A DNA stretch of 64,000 bases. Origin: Lacimicrobium alkaliphilum. Lineage in GTDB: Bacteria > Pseudomonadota > Gammaproteobacteria > Enterobacterales > Alteromonadaceae. Where the stretch lies: NCBI RefSeq assembly GCF_002591895.1, contig NZ_NISX01000013.1, forward strand, positions 86,368-150,367. Reading direction: 5' to 3'. Shown one piece after another: positions 57,037 to 64,000 of this stretch. The translations under genes were made by a program, and so were the position numbers. Numbering within the stretch: position 1 is the first letter of the stretch; every line of letters begins with the position of its first letter. A model generated the notes under the pieces. The model was not told the DNA's origin. It saw only the letters and a list, made by a program, of their open reading frames with translations, and searched no databases.

Positions 57037-58551
57037 TTACCTGATGAGAGAACCTATAAACCGCGTAAAAGGCACTATGTCACCTCCTACACTAGCTGAC
57101 TCTAAAGCTTCCATATACTCCTCTCTTCGCTCTACAGGAACCACTATCCAAGGATAGGCACCAGCAGCAGCCATCAGATTCATAATGAATCGTCCCATCC
57201 GACCATTACCATCCATGTACGGATGTATATAAACAAAGATGAAATGACCTAATACCAGTCTTACCGCAGGATGCTCCTCTTCCATGATCAAGTCATAAAA
57301 CACGGGCATCATATCCCTTACCGCATCTTTGTTCGGTGGTGTATGCATTGAACGGCGAATATATACCGGACTTGTTCGATATCCTGCCAACGCTTTCGCT
57401 TCCAGAATACCAGCAGCCACACTCTGACCAAACAGTGCGAAATACCAATCCGCTTGAACTCGTTCCAGCACTTCACCGGGGTTGGCACCATCCAGCACTT
57501 TGGCCACTGCTTCTTTGACTTTCTGGAAAGCGTCCCAGTAGCCCTTTGCTGCCATCGCGTCCAGGTGCTTTTGGCTTTCTTTTGAGTGTTCAGGGTTCCA
57601 CTGTCCAGAGCGAACGTACTCGATTAAATCTGGAGTTACCCGATAGCCTTCAATTGATAGTGAATGATACGCATCAGTAACAAAAATATCGTCAACGTCA
57701 TTTAGATATTCAGCAATATCTACTTGCTGTTCTGAAGGCGCCGGAAAATGCTTGATAATATCTTCTCTTAAAGCTGACCACATCAAGCGCATTCGGTTAA
57801 CATAAGGCGACAGTTCCCGACGACCAAAATCAACCTGCAAACCATCTTCGAATGGATTTGTCTCTACAATTTTAGCTTCAATAACGTCCATTCCCTTTAC
57901 GATGCTGTCCGCGATAACATCTCGCCCGATACTCCTGAAAGCCCCGGCCAGGCGACTGGCGCTAGCTATCTTATTCTCAGCTAATAATACTTCTAGTACC
58001 TCAGATGCATCTTTTACCACTGATAACAAAGTCCGCATCAACATTGGCTGAGTGATGAAGCTGCGTTTGGCGCAAAATGCCAAGCTTGCTCCGACGGTGT
58101 AGACTCGTATTCCATCCACCTCAGTCAGGTAATCATTTGGTGGAAGATCCTGCTTAATATCTAGCACTGATGTGCCATGTATCAATTCCGTTGGTTTATT
58201 TCTTCCTTTAGGAGAGCGCACCAATAATTGTACTGGCACGGTTCTATCCCCAATGTGAATTTGTGCCGATTGCTCTGGCGACAGGCACCAGTTGCGATCT
58301 AACCGCTCATCCAAATATGCAGAGCAAAAATCCCAAAATGAGGCATACCATGATGTACTGTCTCCACTAGTTTCTGATGGGCTGGATGGTATATACCATC
58401 CTCGTAACACTTCTTTTATAAAGCCGTTTTTAATCAGGCGTTCACGATCAGCACGTTCCAGCATGTCGGACTTTACCGCAACAACCCCATTATTTTGCAG
58501 GGACATTAACGCCGCTAGCGAATTCGCTAACTTTTCTGACACCTCTGGCAT
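57037..58551 (-). CDS. Fic-domain protein with AbiEi-like N-terminus
   Basis: 504 residues. The C-terminal Fic core contains HPYMDGNGRMGRF with the catalytic His443, so a full FxDGNGRxxR and probably nucleotidyl transfer. SLSIEG near residue 298 fits the class II inhibitory (S/T)xxxE(G/N) motif. The N-terminal 90 residues (LMSLQNNGVVAVKSDMLERA, then LIKNGFIKEVLRGWYI) look like the winged-helix antitoxin AbiEi. No separate antitoxin is next to it. Five 12-bp motifs lie just upstream. It could be an autoregulated, self-inhibited toxin or defence protein. Confidence 0.82.
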   Translation of the reverse strand: MPEVSEKLANSLAALMSLQNNGVVAVKSDMLERADRERLIKNGFIKEVLRGWYIPSSPSETSGDSTSWYASFWDFCSAYLDERLDRNWCLSPEQSAQIHIGDRTVPVQLLVRSPKGRNKPTELIHGTSVLDIKQDLPPNDYLTEVDGIRVYTVGASLAFCAKRSFITQPMLMRTLLSVVKDASEVLEVLLAENKIASASRLAGAFRSIGRDVIADSIVKGMDVIEAKIVETNPFEDGLQVDFGRRELSPYVNRMRLMWSALREDIIKHFPAPSEQQVDIAEYLNDVDDIFVTDAYHSLSIEGYRVTPDLIEYVRSGQWNPEHSKESQKHLDAMAAKGYWDAFQKVKEAVAKVLDGANPGEVLERVQADWYFALFGQSVAAGILEAKALAGYRTSPVYIRRSMHTPPNKDAVRDMMPVFYDLIMEEEHPAVRLVLGHFIFVYIHPYMDGNGRMGRFIMNLMAAAGAYPWIVVPVERREEYMEALESASVGGDIVPFTRFIGSLIR

Positions 58552-58574
58552 ACTTCACCCATTCACATGCTTAC

Positions 58575-58678
58575 TAGCTTTTAATGATTCCATAAGATAG
58601 CTTTTATTGCAAACAATAACTAGCTTTTAATGTTACCCATGATTAGCTTTTGATGCTTTTAATTGCTAGCTTTTATTG
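58575..58678 (-). repeat. Five direct repeats at 23-bp period upstream of fic
   Basis: On the minus strand the motif CA(A/T)TAAAAGCTA occurs five times, at plus-strand starts 58575, 58598, 58621, 58644 and 58667, each exactly 23 bp apart (one copy reads CATCAAAAGCTA). The 11-bp spacers differ from one another. The array fills the gap upstream of the fic start and overlaps the stop of the deacetylase gene. It is likely a cooperative operator for the N-terminal DNA-binding domain of the Fic protein. Confidence 0.85.
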
Positions 58679-59584
58679 CGTTTTTTCAGGGCTACCCCCG
58701 TTCTTTGCAAAGGGGTTGGGCACGTCATGATAATTAATTAGTTTAATTTTTCCTGACGCAAAGCGCTTTTTCACTTCCGGTGACAGCAGCATATCCAGTT
58801 CGGTAGAGCGATGCAGAGCCACTAAGGGTTCCATATCTTCGGTGTTCATAATGGGGTTGTTTAAATCAATCAGCGCCTGCATTTCCGGGTGATTACGCGC
58901 AGCATGAATAATCAGCATGTTGGTTTTGTTGCTTACCAGTTTGGTGTCCAGGTGGGTGAGAAAGCGCTGCTTTTTCTGGTCAATGGGTACATCGAACATG
59001 GTTGTATACGCTTCGCCCATACGCATAGACATACGCAGCTCATATTTTTTTGCAAGATCGCTAACCACCTCGACCATCTCAGGCGTCGATAATGCGGTGC
59101 GCATATGGTAATCAACATAGGCGATGTCTAAACCTGTTTCCAGCGCCCGTTGTATTTGCGCTTCCAGCTCCAGCTTCACTTCATCCAGATTAATATCTTG
59201 TGCCAGAAATTCAGCCGTTGAAGGATAGAAGTAACCCGTTTCGTTTATCAGGCTTGGCACTTCGTTGCGGCCTGCAATTGGCCCCCAGCGGTAATAGCGC
59301 CACTCAGCGTTCAATGTAAGGTGCACGCCTGCTGATATTTGCGGGTTTTTCTTTAAAATCTCTACACCTTCCTGGTACCAGGGCGTGGTAAACATAACCG
59401 ATGCCGCAAACGGAATGTTAAGCTCAGCGAGATCTTTTAAGCCCTGATTGGTCGCGTGCGTCATACCGATATCATCGACCCGTATAATCAGCCTGGCTGA
59501 TTCGTCAGCAATAGCGGTAGCACTTCCTGAGGCAATAGCGGTTAGCGCAAACATCGCCACCAGGCGGCGTAATAAAATTTTCAT
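58673..59584 (-). CDS. ChbG/HpnK (YdjC)-family deacetylase, secreted
   Basis: 303 residues from ATG 59584. Signal peptide LVAMFALTAIASGSATAIAD. Metal-site signatures: RVDDIGMTHATNQG (Asp pair), AGVHLTLNAEW (His), DYHMRT. It would remove acetyl groups from an amino-sugar or chitooligosaccharide. The 3' end overlaps the repeat array. Its nearest neighbour is glmS, another amino-sugar gene, but there is no clear operon (218-bp gap). Confidence 0.85.
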   Translation of the reverse strand: MKILLRRLVAMFALTAIASGSATAIADESARLIIRVDDIGMTHATNQGLKDLAELNIPFAASVMFTTPWYQEGVEILKKNPQISAGVHLTLNAEWRYYRWGPIAGRNEVPSLINETGYFYPSTAEFLAQDINLDEVKLELEAQIQRALETGLDIAYVDYHMRTALSTPEMVEVVSDLAKKYELRMSMRMGEAYTTMFDVPIDQKKQRFLTHLDTKLVSNKTNMLIIHAARNHPEMQALIDLNNPIMNTEDMEPLVALHRSTELDMLLSPEVKKRFASGKIKLINYHDVPNPFAKNGGSPEKTQ

Positions 59585-59775
59585 GGTTGTTGTTACCTTT
59601 TTTATTGTGGTTTCCGTAGCCCCCAATTTTCAAAATACCTTTAAACTGCTGAAAATACTGATTTTAGTGCGCAACTGGAGACAGCACACCATTTTTACCA
59701 TGGTTTCGTCCGGGGTTATAGAACCCCTCGATATAAGCCTTTATTTCACCTCAGGCCTGGGGCTGACCTCTCCTA

Positions 59776-59800
59776 CAAAAAAAGGGCCTTGCGGCCCTTT
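59776..59800 (-). terminator. Intrinsic terminator after glmS
   Basis: On the minus strand: AAAGGGCC, loop GCAA, GGCCCTTT, then a T-run. An 8-bp perfect stem located just past the glmS stop (59803). Confidence 0.85.
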
Positions 59801-59802
59801 CT

Positions 59803-61635
59803 TTATTCTACAGTTACAGACTTGGCCAGGTTTCTTGGCTGATCCACATCGGTGCCTTTGATAATCGCTACATAGTAGCTCAGCAGTTGCAGCGGAATGG
59901 TGTACACGATGGGGGCGATGATGCTGTCCACATGGGGCAGGTTGATCACCCGCATACTGTCATCACTTTCAAAGCGGGCGTCTTTGTCGGCAAATACATA
60001 CATAATGCCGCCACGGGCGCGCACTTCTTCCACATTGGATTTGAGTTTTTCCAGCAACTCATTATTGGGCGCGACTACGATCACCGGCATTTCATCGTCG
60101 ATCAGCGCCAGCGGGCCGTGTTTTAGCTCCCCTGAGGCATAGGCTTCGGCATGGATATAGGAGATTTCTTTAAGCTTCAGCGCCCCTTCCATGGCGATGG
60201 GGTACTGGTCGCCACGGCCAAGAAACAGGCTGTGATTCTTATCGGCAAATTCTTCTGCCAGTTTTTCAATCTCGTCTGACAACGCCAGGGTTTCTTCCAG
60301 CTTGGCGGGCAGGCTGTGCATGGCCTGCACAATTTTGCTGTGATCGGCCTCGTTCATCTTATTGAACTGGCCCAGGGCCAGGGTCAGCATCATCAGCCCG
60401 GTTAACTGGGTGGTAAAGGCTTTGGTGGAGGCCACGCCGATTTCGGCACCGGCCAGGGTCATAAACGCCAGATCTGATTCCCGCACCAGTGATGAGCCCG
60501 GTACATTGCAGATGGTCATGCTGGCCATATAGCCTGACTCTTTGGCCAGGCGCAGTGCCGCCAGGGTATCGGCGGTTTCACCGGACTGAGAAATGGTTAC
60601 CAGCAGGCTGTTGGGGTGTACAAAGGATTTGCGGTAGCGAAATTCCGAGGCAATTTCCACATTGCAGGAAACATTGGCATATTGCTCCAGCCAGTAGCGG
60701 GCGGTCATACCGGAGTGATAACTGGTGCCACAGGCCACAATCTGCACATGCTTAACGTCTTTGAGAATGTCTTCGGCTTTGGCACCGAAAATCCGCGCAT
60801 CCACGCCCTGTTGGGTGAGTCTGTCCTGCAGGGTATTACGTACCACCGTAGGCTGCTCGTGAATTTCCTTGAGCATATAGTGGCGGTAGCCGCCTTTATC
60901 ACCGGCGTCATGTTCGATGTCTGAATCATGTACCGGGCGCAGCACTTCGTTGCCGTCTTTATCGAAAATATGTACCTGAGTACGGGTAATTTCTGCCACA
61001 TCCCCTTCTTCGAGGAAAATAAAGCGCCGGGTAACCGGTAACAATGCCAGCTGGTCAGAGGCGATAAAGTTCTCATCTATCCCCAGGCCTATTACCAGCG
61101 GGCTGCCGGAGCGGGCTACGACGACTTTTTCCGGATCCTGTTTGTCCATCACCACGGTGCCATAGGCGCCATGAAATTTGCTGACCGCGCGTTGCACTGC
61201 TTTTAGCAGGTTGTCGGTGCTTTGCAGCTCATGCTCAACCTGATGGGCGATGGTTTCGGTGTCGGTGTCTGAGGTAAACACATAACCGGCTGAGCGAAGA
61301 TCTTCACGCAGGCTATGGTAGTTTTCGATAATCCCGTTGTGCACCACAGCGATGCGTTCGTTGGAAAAGTGCGGGTGAGCGTTGGCTTCGGTAACGCCGC
61401 CATGGGTGGCCCAGCGTGTATGGGCGATACCGGTAAAACCTTTAATGGGCTCGGCAGCAATGGCGTCAGCCAGCTCCTGTACTTTGCCGGTGCGGCGTGT
61501 ACGGATTAACTGATTGTTTGCATCCAGTACCGCCACGCCGGCGGAGTCATAGCCCCGGTACTCCAGTCGTTTAAGGCCTTCCAGCAAGATACTGACCACA
61601 TTACGCTCGGCCACTGCCCCTACGATTCCACACAT
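59803..61635 (-). CDS. glmS: Glutamine-fructose-6-phosphate aminotransferase (isomerizing)
   Basis: 610 residues (E. coli 609). It makes glucosamine-6-phosphate, the first step to UDP-GlcNAc. N-terminal Cys nucleophile [12 protein letters not shown]; the glutaminase also has [16 protein letters not shown]. Two SIS domains: [20 protein letters not shown] and [20 protein letters not shown]. It ends LAKSVTVE, as is typical. It follows the DeoR-type regulator with a 3-bp gap. Confidence 0.97.
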   Translation of the reverse strand: MCGIVGAVAERNVVSILLEGLKRLEYRGYDSAGVAVLDANNQLIRTRRTGKVQELADAIAAEPIKGFTGIAHTRWATHGGVTEANAHPHFSNERIAVVHNGIIENYHSLREDLRSAGYVFTSDTDTETIAHQVEHELQSTDNLLKAVQRAVSKFHGAYGTVVMDKQDPEKVVVARSGSPLVIGLGIDENFIASDQLALLPVTRRFIFLEEGDVAEITRTQVHIFDKDGNEVLRPVHDSDIEHDAGDKGGYRHYMLKEIHEQPTVVRNTLQDRLTQQGVDARIFGAKAEDILKDVKHVQIVACGTSYHSGMTARYWLEQYANVSCNVEIASEFRYRKSFVHPNSLLVTISQSGETADTLAALRLAKESGYMASMTICNVPGSSLVRESDLAFMTLAGAEIGVASTKAFTTQLTGLMMLTLALGQFNKMNEADHSKIVQAMHSLPAKLEETLALSDEIEKLAEEFADKNHSLFLGRGDQYPIAMEGALKLKEISYIHAEAYASGELKHGPLALIDDEMPVIVVAPNNELLEKLKSNVEEVRARGGIMYVFADKDARFESDDSMRVINLPHVDSIIAPIVYTIPLQLLSYYVAIIKGTDVDQPRNLAKSVTVE

Positions 61636-61638
61636 AAT

Positions 61639-62415
61639 TTACTCCGTCTTCTGTGTTGTGGCGCAGATTACCTCAACGCCCTGTTGTTCAATGGTATGCC
61701 GCGTCTCGGCGGGCATCTGATCATCGGTGACCAAAATGGAGATATCTGCCCAGGGCAGCTCCAGATTGGGAATTTTTCGTTGTAGCTTTTGTGATTCGGC
61801 CATCACGACAACCTGCCCGGCCACATCTGCCATCACTCTGGAGAGTTGCGTCAGTTCATTGAAGGTGGTGGTACCGAGATCCGGATCCAGCCCGGCGGCG
61901 CCCACAAAGGCCTGATCGAAGTTATAAGCCCTGAGCATCTGCTCGGCCATCTTGCCCTGAAAGGAGTGCGACTGGTTGTCCCAGGTGCCGCCTGTCATCA
62001 GTACGGTGGGTTCGTTTTCCAGCTCCAGCAGCTGGTTGGCCACATGCAGGGCATTGGTCATTACCACCAGGCCCCGTTTGTCATTTAACAGCGGCAGCAG
62101 CGCCGAAGTGGTGTTACCGCTGTCGATAATAATGCGGTTGTGATCATGAATAAGTTGGCTGGCGGCGAGCGCAATGGCCTTCTTTCGAATCGAAACTTCG
62201 TGTTCATCTAATTCTGCGGGTTCTTTTGGCAGCAACATAGCACCGCCGTATTTGCGCACCAGTAAACCGGTACGTTCCAGCTCGCTGAGATCTTTGCGGA
62301 TGGTCACTTCCGAGGTGCCAAATTCGGAGGTCAGGGTCTCGACCCTGACTTCGCCCTGAGACATCAGGCGATCCATAATGGCGCGGCGGCGCTGTTGAGT
62401 GTTTCGTTTATACAT
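61639..62415 (-). CDS. DeoR/GlpR-family transcriptional regulator in the glmS operon
   Basis: 258 residues. N-terminal HTH: AIMDRLMSQGEVRVETLTSE and TSEVTIRKDLSELERTGLLVR. C-terminal sugar-phosphate-sensing ISOCOT domain: IIIDSGNTTSALLPLL, VMTNALHVANQL and AFVGAAGLDPDLGTTTFNE. It likely senses an amino-sugar phosphate and represses its own operon via the palindrome at 62429-62449. The start ATG 62413-62415 has no strong ribosome site. Confidence 0.88.
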   Translation of the reverse strand: MYKRNTQQRRRAIMDRLMSQGEVRVETLTSEFGTSEVTIRKDLSELERTGLLVRKYGGAMLLPKEPAELDEHEVSIRKKAIALAASQLIHDHNRIIIDSGNTTSALLPLLNDKRGLVVMTNALHVANQLLELENEPTVLMTGGTWDNQSHSFQGKMAEQMLRAYNFDQAFVGAAGLDPDLGTTTFNELTQLSRVMADVAGQVVVMAESQKLQRKIPNLELPWADISILVTDDQMPAETRHTIEQQGVEVICATTQKTE

Positions 62416-62428
62416 AAAATCGAAATAT

Positions 62429-62449
62429 TAAGTTTCATAACGAAACTTA
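62429..62449 (-). promoter_or_regulatory. DeoR-type operator/promoter of the glmS operon
   Basis: TAAGTTTC-ATAAC-GAAACTTA, 8-bp perfect arms around 5 bp. TATAAG on the minus strand (just beyond the palindrome) with TTGCTT upstream makes a plausible promoter whose start would lie in or next to the operator. A further CGAAA half-site lies at 62421. Confidence 0.6.
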
Positions 62450-62834
62450 TAGTAGCGGTTTATTATGCAGAAGCAAGTGTTTTTTTAGTGAGGACTGCTG
62501 AGCGCTGAATTATGAATAAAGCTATTCACCACAGAGACACGGAGAGCACAGAGAAGAGCAATATTTTGTAGGGTCGAAAGCGGATACAGGGATGTATTGT
62601 TTCGCGAACCGAAGGATGGAATTTATTCGACCAGAAGAGGCAGGATTGACGCCATTAGCCCAATAAAGTAGGCCCTACAAACTACGGGCTGGCGTAGCCT
62701 GCAAGGAGCGAAGCGGACGCGTCCAGCACATTTGACTCCTCTCGGTGAGGAAACAAAATAACGATAAATTCAAAGGTTGCTGGATTGCGGGGTGGGAGAG
62801 TTTCACAGGGTTGCAAGGCAAGCAGGTATTTTCT
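62450..62834. other. Repeat-rich spacer between glmS operon and TA pair
   Basis: No gene found. It contains an ACCACAGAGACACGGAGAGC repeat (about 62524-62552), partial copies of the TGTAGGGTCGAA/TTATTCGACC repeat (62569 and 62620), and dispersed palindromic repeat copy 3 at 62722-62784. The segment 62680-62720 also shows a GGAGCGAAGCGGACGCG string resembling the REP-like hairpin at 1339. Confidence 0.5.
62722..62784 (-). repeat. Dispersed palindromic repeat, copy 3 of 3
   Basis: Inverted relative to the other two: on the minus strand it starts TCCAGCAACCTTTGAATTTA and ends CAAATGTGCTGGA. The centre differs (TCGTTATTTTGTTTCC). Confidence 0.7.
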
Positions 62835-63110
62835 TCAATAGACCTGATTGTGATCGCCAATATCCAGCAGGATAATATCGTTATTCTGGATCAGCAGCTC
62901 CAGCACAATGCGGTAACTCATATTGATCGACACCGAAGACAAGTCGCTGAGCGAACCTTGCAAGCTATGCAGCCGCAATGAGGGATGGTATGGATTGAGT
63001 TCCAGTAACTGTAAGGTTTTTTCGTATTGCCCCAGTATCTGCGGGTGGCGCTTTAAGAACTTCTTTGCCCGGCGTATATAGCTGTCGGTATAAATCAGCC
63101 TATAGCTCAT
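62835..63110 (-). CDS. RelE/ParE-superfamily toxin
   Basis: 91 residues from ATG 63110. MSYRLIYTDSYIRRAKKFLK at the start, LQLLELNPYHPSLRLHSLQG in the middle and IILLDIGDHNQVY at the end fit the RelE/YafQ-type fold (DIGDHxxVY is usual at the end of this subfamily, with the catalytic His). It overlaps the antitoxin gene by 11 bp. Probably an mRNA interferase. Confidence 0.85.
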   Translation of the reverse strand: MSYRLIYTDSYIRRAKKFLKRHPQILGQYEKTLQLLELNPYHPSLRLHSLQGSLSDLSSVSINMSYRIVLELLIQNNDIILLDIGDHNQVY

Positions 63111-63357
63111 CCGCAATTCGCTTCATGTGTTGCTCAACGCTTTCAGTAGTAAAGCGGCCAGCGGCGTAATCGGCTTTGGCTTCGGCCACGGCGGCAGCCA
63201 GTTCCAGTTCGCGTAAGCGATTGTAGGTTTCTACCTTCATCACCACATAGCGCTCCTGGCCGCGTACGGAGATCAACAACTCGTCGCTGTGCTGCAAGCC
63301 TTCCTCTACAGCGCTGACACCACGTGTTTTCAGATCATTGGCAGTTAATGCGTTCAT
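63100..63357 (-). CDS. Phd/YefM-family antitoxin
   Basis: 85 residues from ATG 63357 (AAGGTG upstream; GTG 63366 is an alternative). LTANDLKTRGVSAVEEGLQH then DELLISVRGQERYVVMKVET is the Phd/YefM N-terminal dimer and DNA-binding part. The C-terminal helix (AAAVAEAKADYAAGRFTTES) would wrap the toxin. Antitoxin-first order; the stop lies within the toxin start region. Confidence 0.85.
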   Translation of the reverse strand: MNALTANDLKTRGVSAVEEGLQHSDELLISVRGQERYVVMKVETYNRLRELELAAAVAEAKADYAAGRFTTESVEQHMKRIADEL

Positions 63358-63682
63358 CGTTAGCACCTTATTAATAACATTCTTAATAGTATGCTTAAAA
63401 GTACGATAAAGAAAGTGCTCTACACTATGGCCATGTGGTTCGTGGTAAAAAAGCTCTCAACCACGAAAAACACTAAAATCACCAACAAATAACTACCTCT
63501 CGCAGAGCCGCAGAGGCCTAATATGGGCAGTTCAACATTCCTGCGTCTTCGCGCCTTTGCGAGAACGGGTTTCTCTGACAATTATTCTGACGCAGAAGCT
63601 ATCCGAAGCAGTCCAATAAATTGGCTCTGCGACGTCGAAAAATTCCTGGCAAGGTTACAGAGTTCACAGCCGGCAAAGATTG
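63358..63682. other. Spacer upstream of the Phd/RelE pair with repeat fragments
   Basis: 325 bp without a gene. It holds the TA promoter (TTATTAATAA at about 63370), a CAACCACGAAAAACACTAA repeat fragment (63459-63477, as near 31860), and a CGCAGAGCCGCAGAGGCC repeat fragment (about 63500-63518). Confidence 0.5.
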
Positions 63683-64000
63683 TTATTCACACTTAAATTC
63701 AAATGTTTCTTTTGGTTCATAAGGAAATAACTCTGGAAAACTTTCATGGATCTTACTAAATATACCTGGATTCCGGCGCTTAAGATTGGCCATGGAGTTA
63801 ATATGTAAATCACTGATTAAGGTTCGCCTGGAAAAAATCCTATTCATGACTTTTATTCGCGAATCCAATTCATGATCCTCCAACATTTGAGATCCGATGC
63901 TTTCTATTGCAACAAAACCAGCTAATACAGAAGAGTCATCACTGCTAATAGGGTATCCTCTTTCTATCAATTGTAAGGCAGGGTCAGATCCTACTTTTTC
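63683..64000 (-). CDS. Unrecognised protein, C-terminal part (5' end beyond the window)
   Basis: At least 105 residues; the frame is open to the edge (reading EKVGSDPALQLIERGYPISS). Segments include VLAGFVAIESIGSQMLEDHE, IKVMNRIFSRRTLISDLHIN and IFSKIHESFPELFPYEPKE. No family recognised. The AT-rich codon use resembles an accessory gene. Confidence 0.5.
   Translation of the reverse strand, partial: EKVGSDPALQLIERGYPISSDDSSVLAGFVAIESIGSQMLEDHELDSRIKVMNRIFSRRTLISDLHINSMANLKRRNPGIFSKIHESFPELFPYEPKETFEFKCE

Noticed and set aside
58575..58678. Short CRISPR array
   Set aside because: Repeats are only 12 bp with 11-bp spacers, no cas genes are near, and the array sits in a promoter position.

Overview
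The window looks like a chromosome segment of an aquatic gammaproteobacterium of the Alteromonadales, probably Alteromonadaceae. The basis is gene content and order. There is an ilvGMEDA operon, the enterobacterial-type block lptM-lysA-dapF-yigA-xerC-yigB-uvrD followed by rarD, a yigI-like gene and recQ, a speB-speA pair, a monofunctional lysC, two proteins with GlyGly-CTERM-like tails, and dispersed non-coding repeats of the kind common in Alteromonas relatives. The species cannot be named from the sequence alone.

Layout. 0-5 kb: end of ilvG, then ilvM, ilvE, ilvD and ilvA (branched-chain amino acids), followed by a Doc-type toxin with a short unrecognised antitoxin. 5.8-19 kb: recQ, a yigI-like thioesterase, a small membrane cluster (DUF4177, YidD-like, TM2, M48 peptidase), rarD, an RHH/ParE toxin-antitoxin pair, and the leftward uvrD-yigB-xerC-DUF484-dapF-lysA-lptM block. 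19-32 kb: agmatinase and arginine decarboxylase (putrescine synthesis), a DJ-1/PfpI protein, an MscS channel with two MgtE-type genes, a secreted cyclophilin, a periplasmic solute-binding-like protein, an M1 peptidase with a DUF6702 partner, and a repeat-rich gap. 32-46 kb: lysC, an AcrR-type regulator with an AcrAB-type pump and a clear operator, a YfeW-like serine hydrolase, katG, a YjdF-like membrane protein, an SGNH-hydrolase pseudogene, a diguanylate cyclase and an Xre/RES toxin-antitoxin pair. 46-50 kb: a very large secreted subtilase.

50-58.7 kb is the accessory region and holds the most unusual content. (i) Two leftward genes, an OLD-type ATPase/TOPRIM nuclease and a fusion of a degenerate N6-methyltransferase, an HsdS-like recognition segment and an AlbA_2/Schlafen domain, are each followed by a structure that folds like an integron attC site. 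No integrase is present, so this looks like a two-cassette array carrying likely defence genes. (ii) An ArsR regulator is divergent from an ArsP-type permease, whose stop codon overlaps the start of a glutathione synthetase of the eukaryotic fold. A degenerate 50-bp direct repeat flanks the set. (iii) A Fic protein with an AbiEi-like N-terminus is preceded by five copies of a 12-bp motif at an exact 23-bp period.

58.7-64 kb: a ChbG/YdjC-type deacetylase, glmS with its DeoR-type regulator (palindromic operator, terminator), more dispersed repeats, a Phd/YefM-RelE-type pair, and the 3' part of an unrecognised gene at the edge. Counting the Fic protein, five toxin or toxin-antitoxin loci lie in 64 kb.
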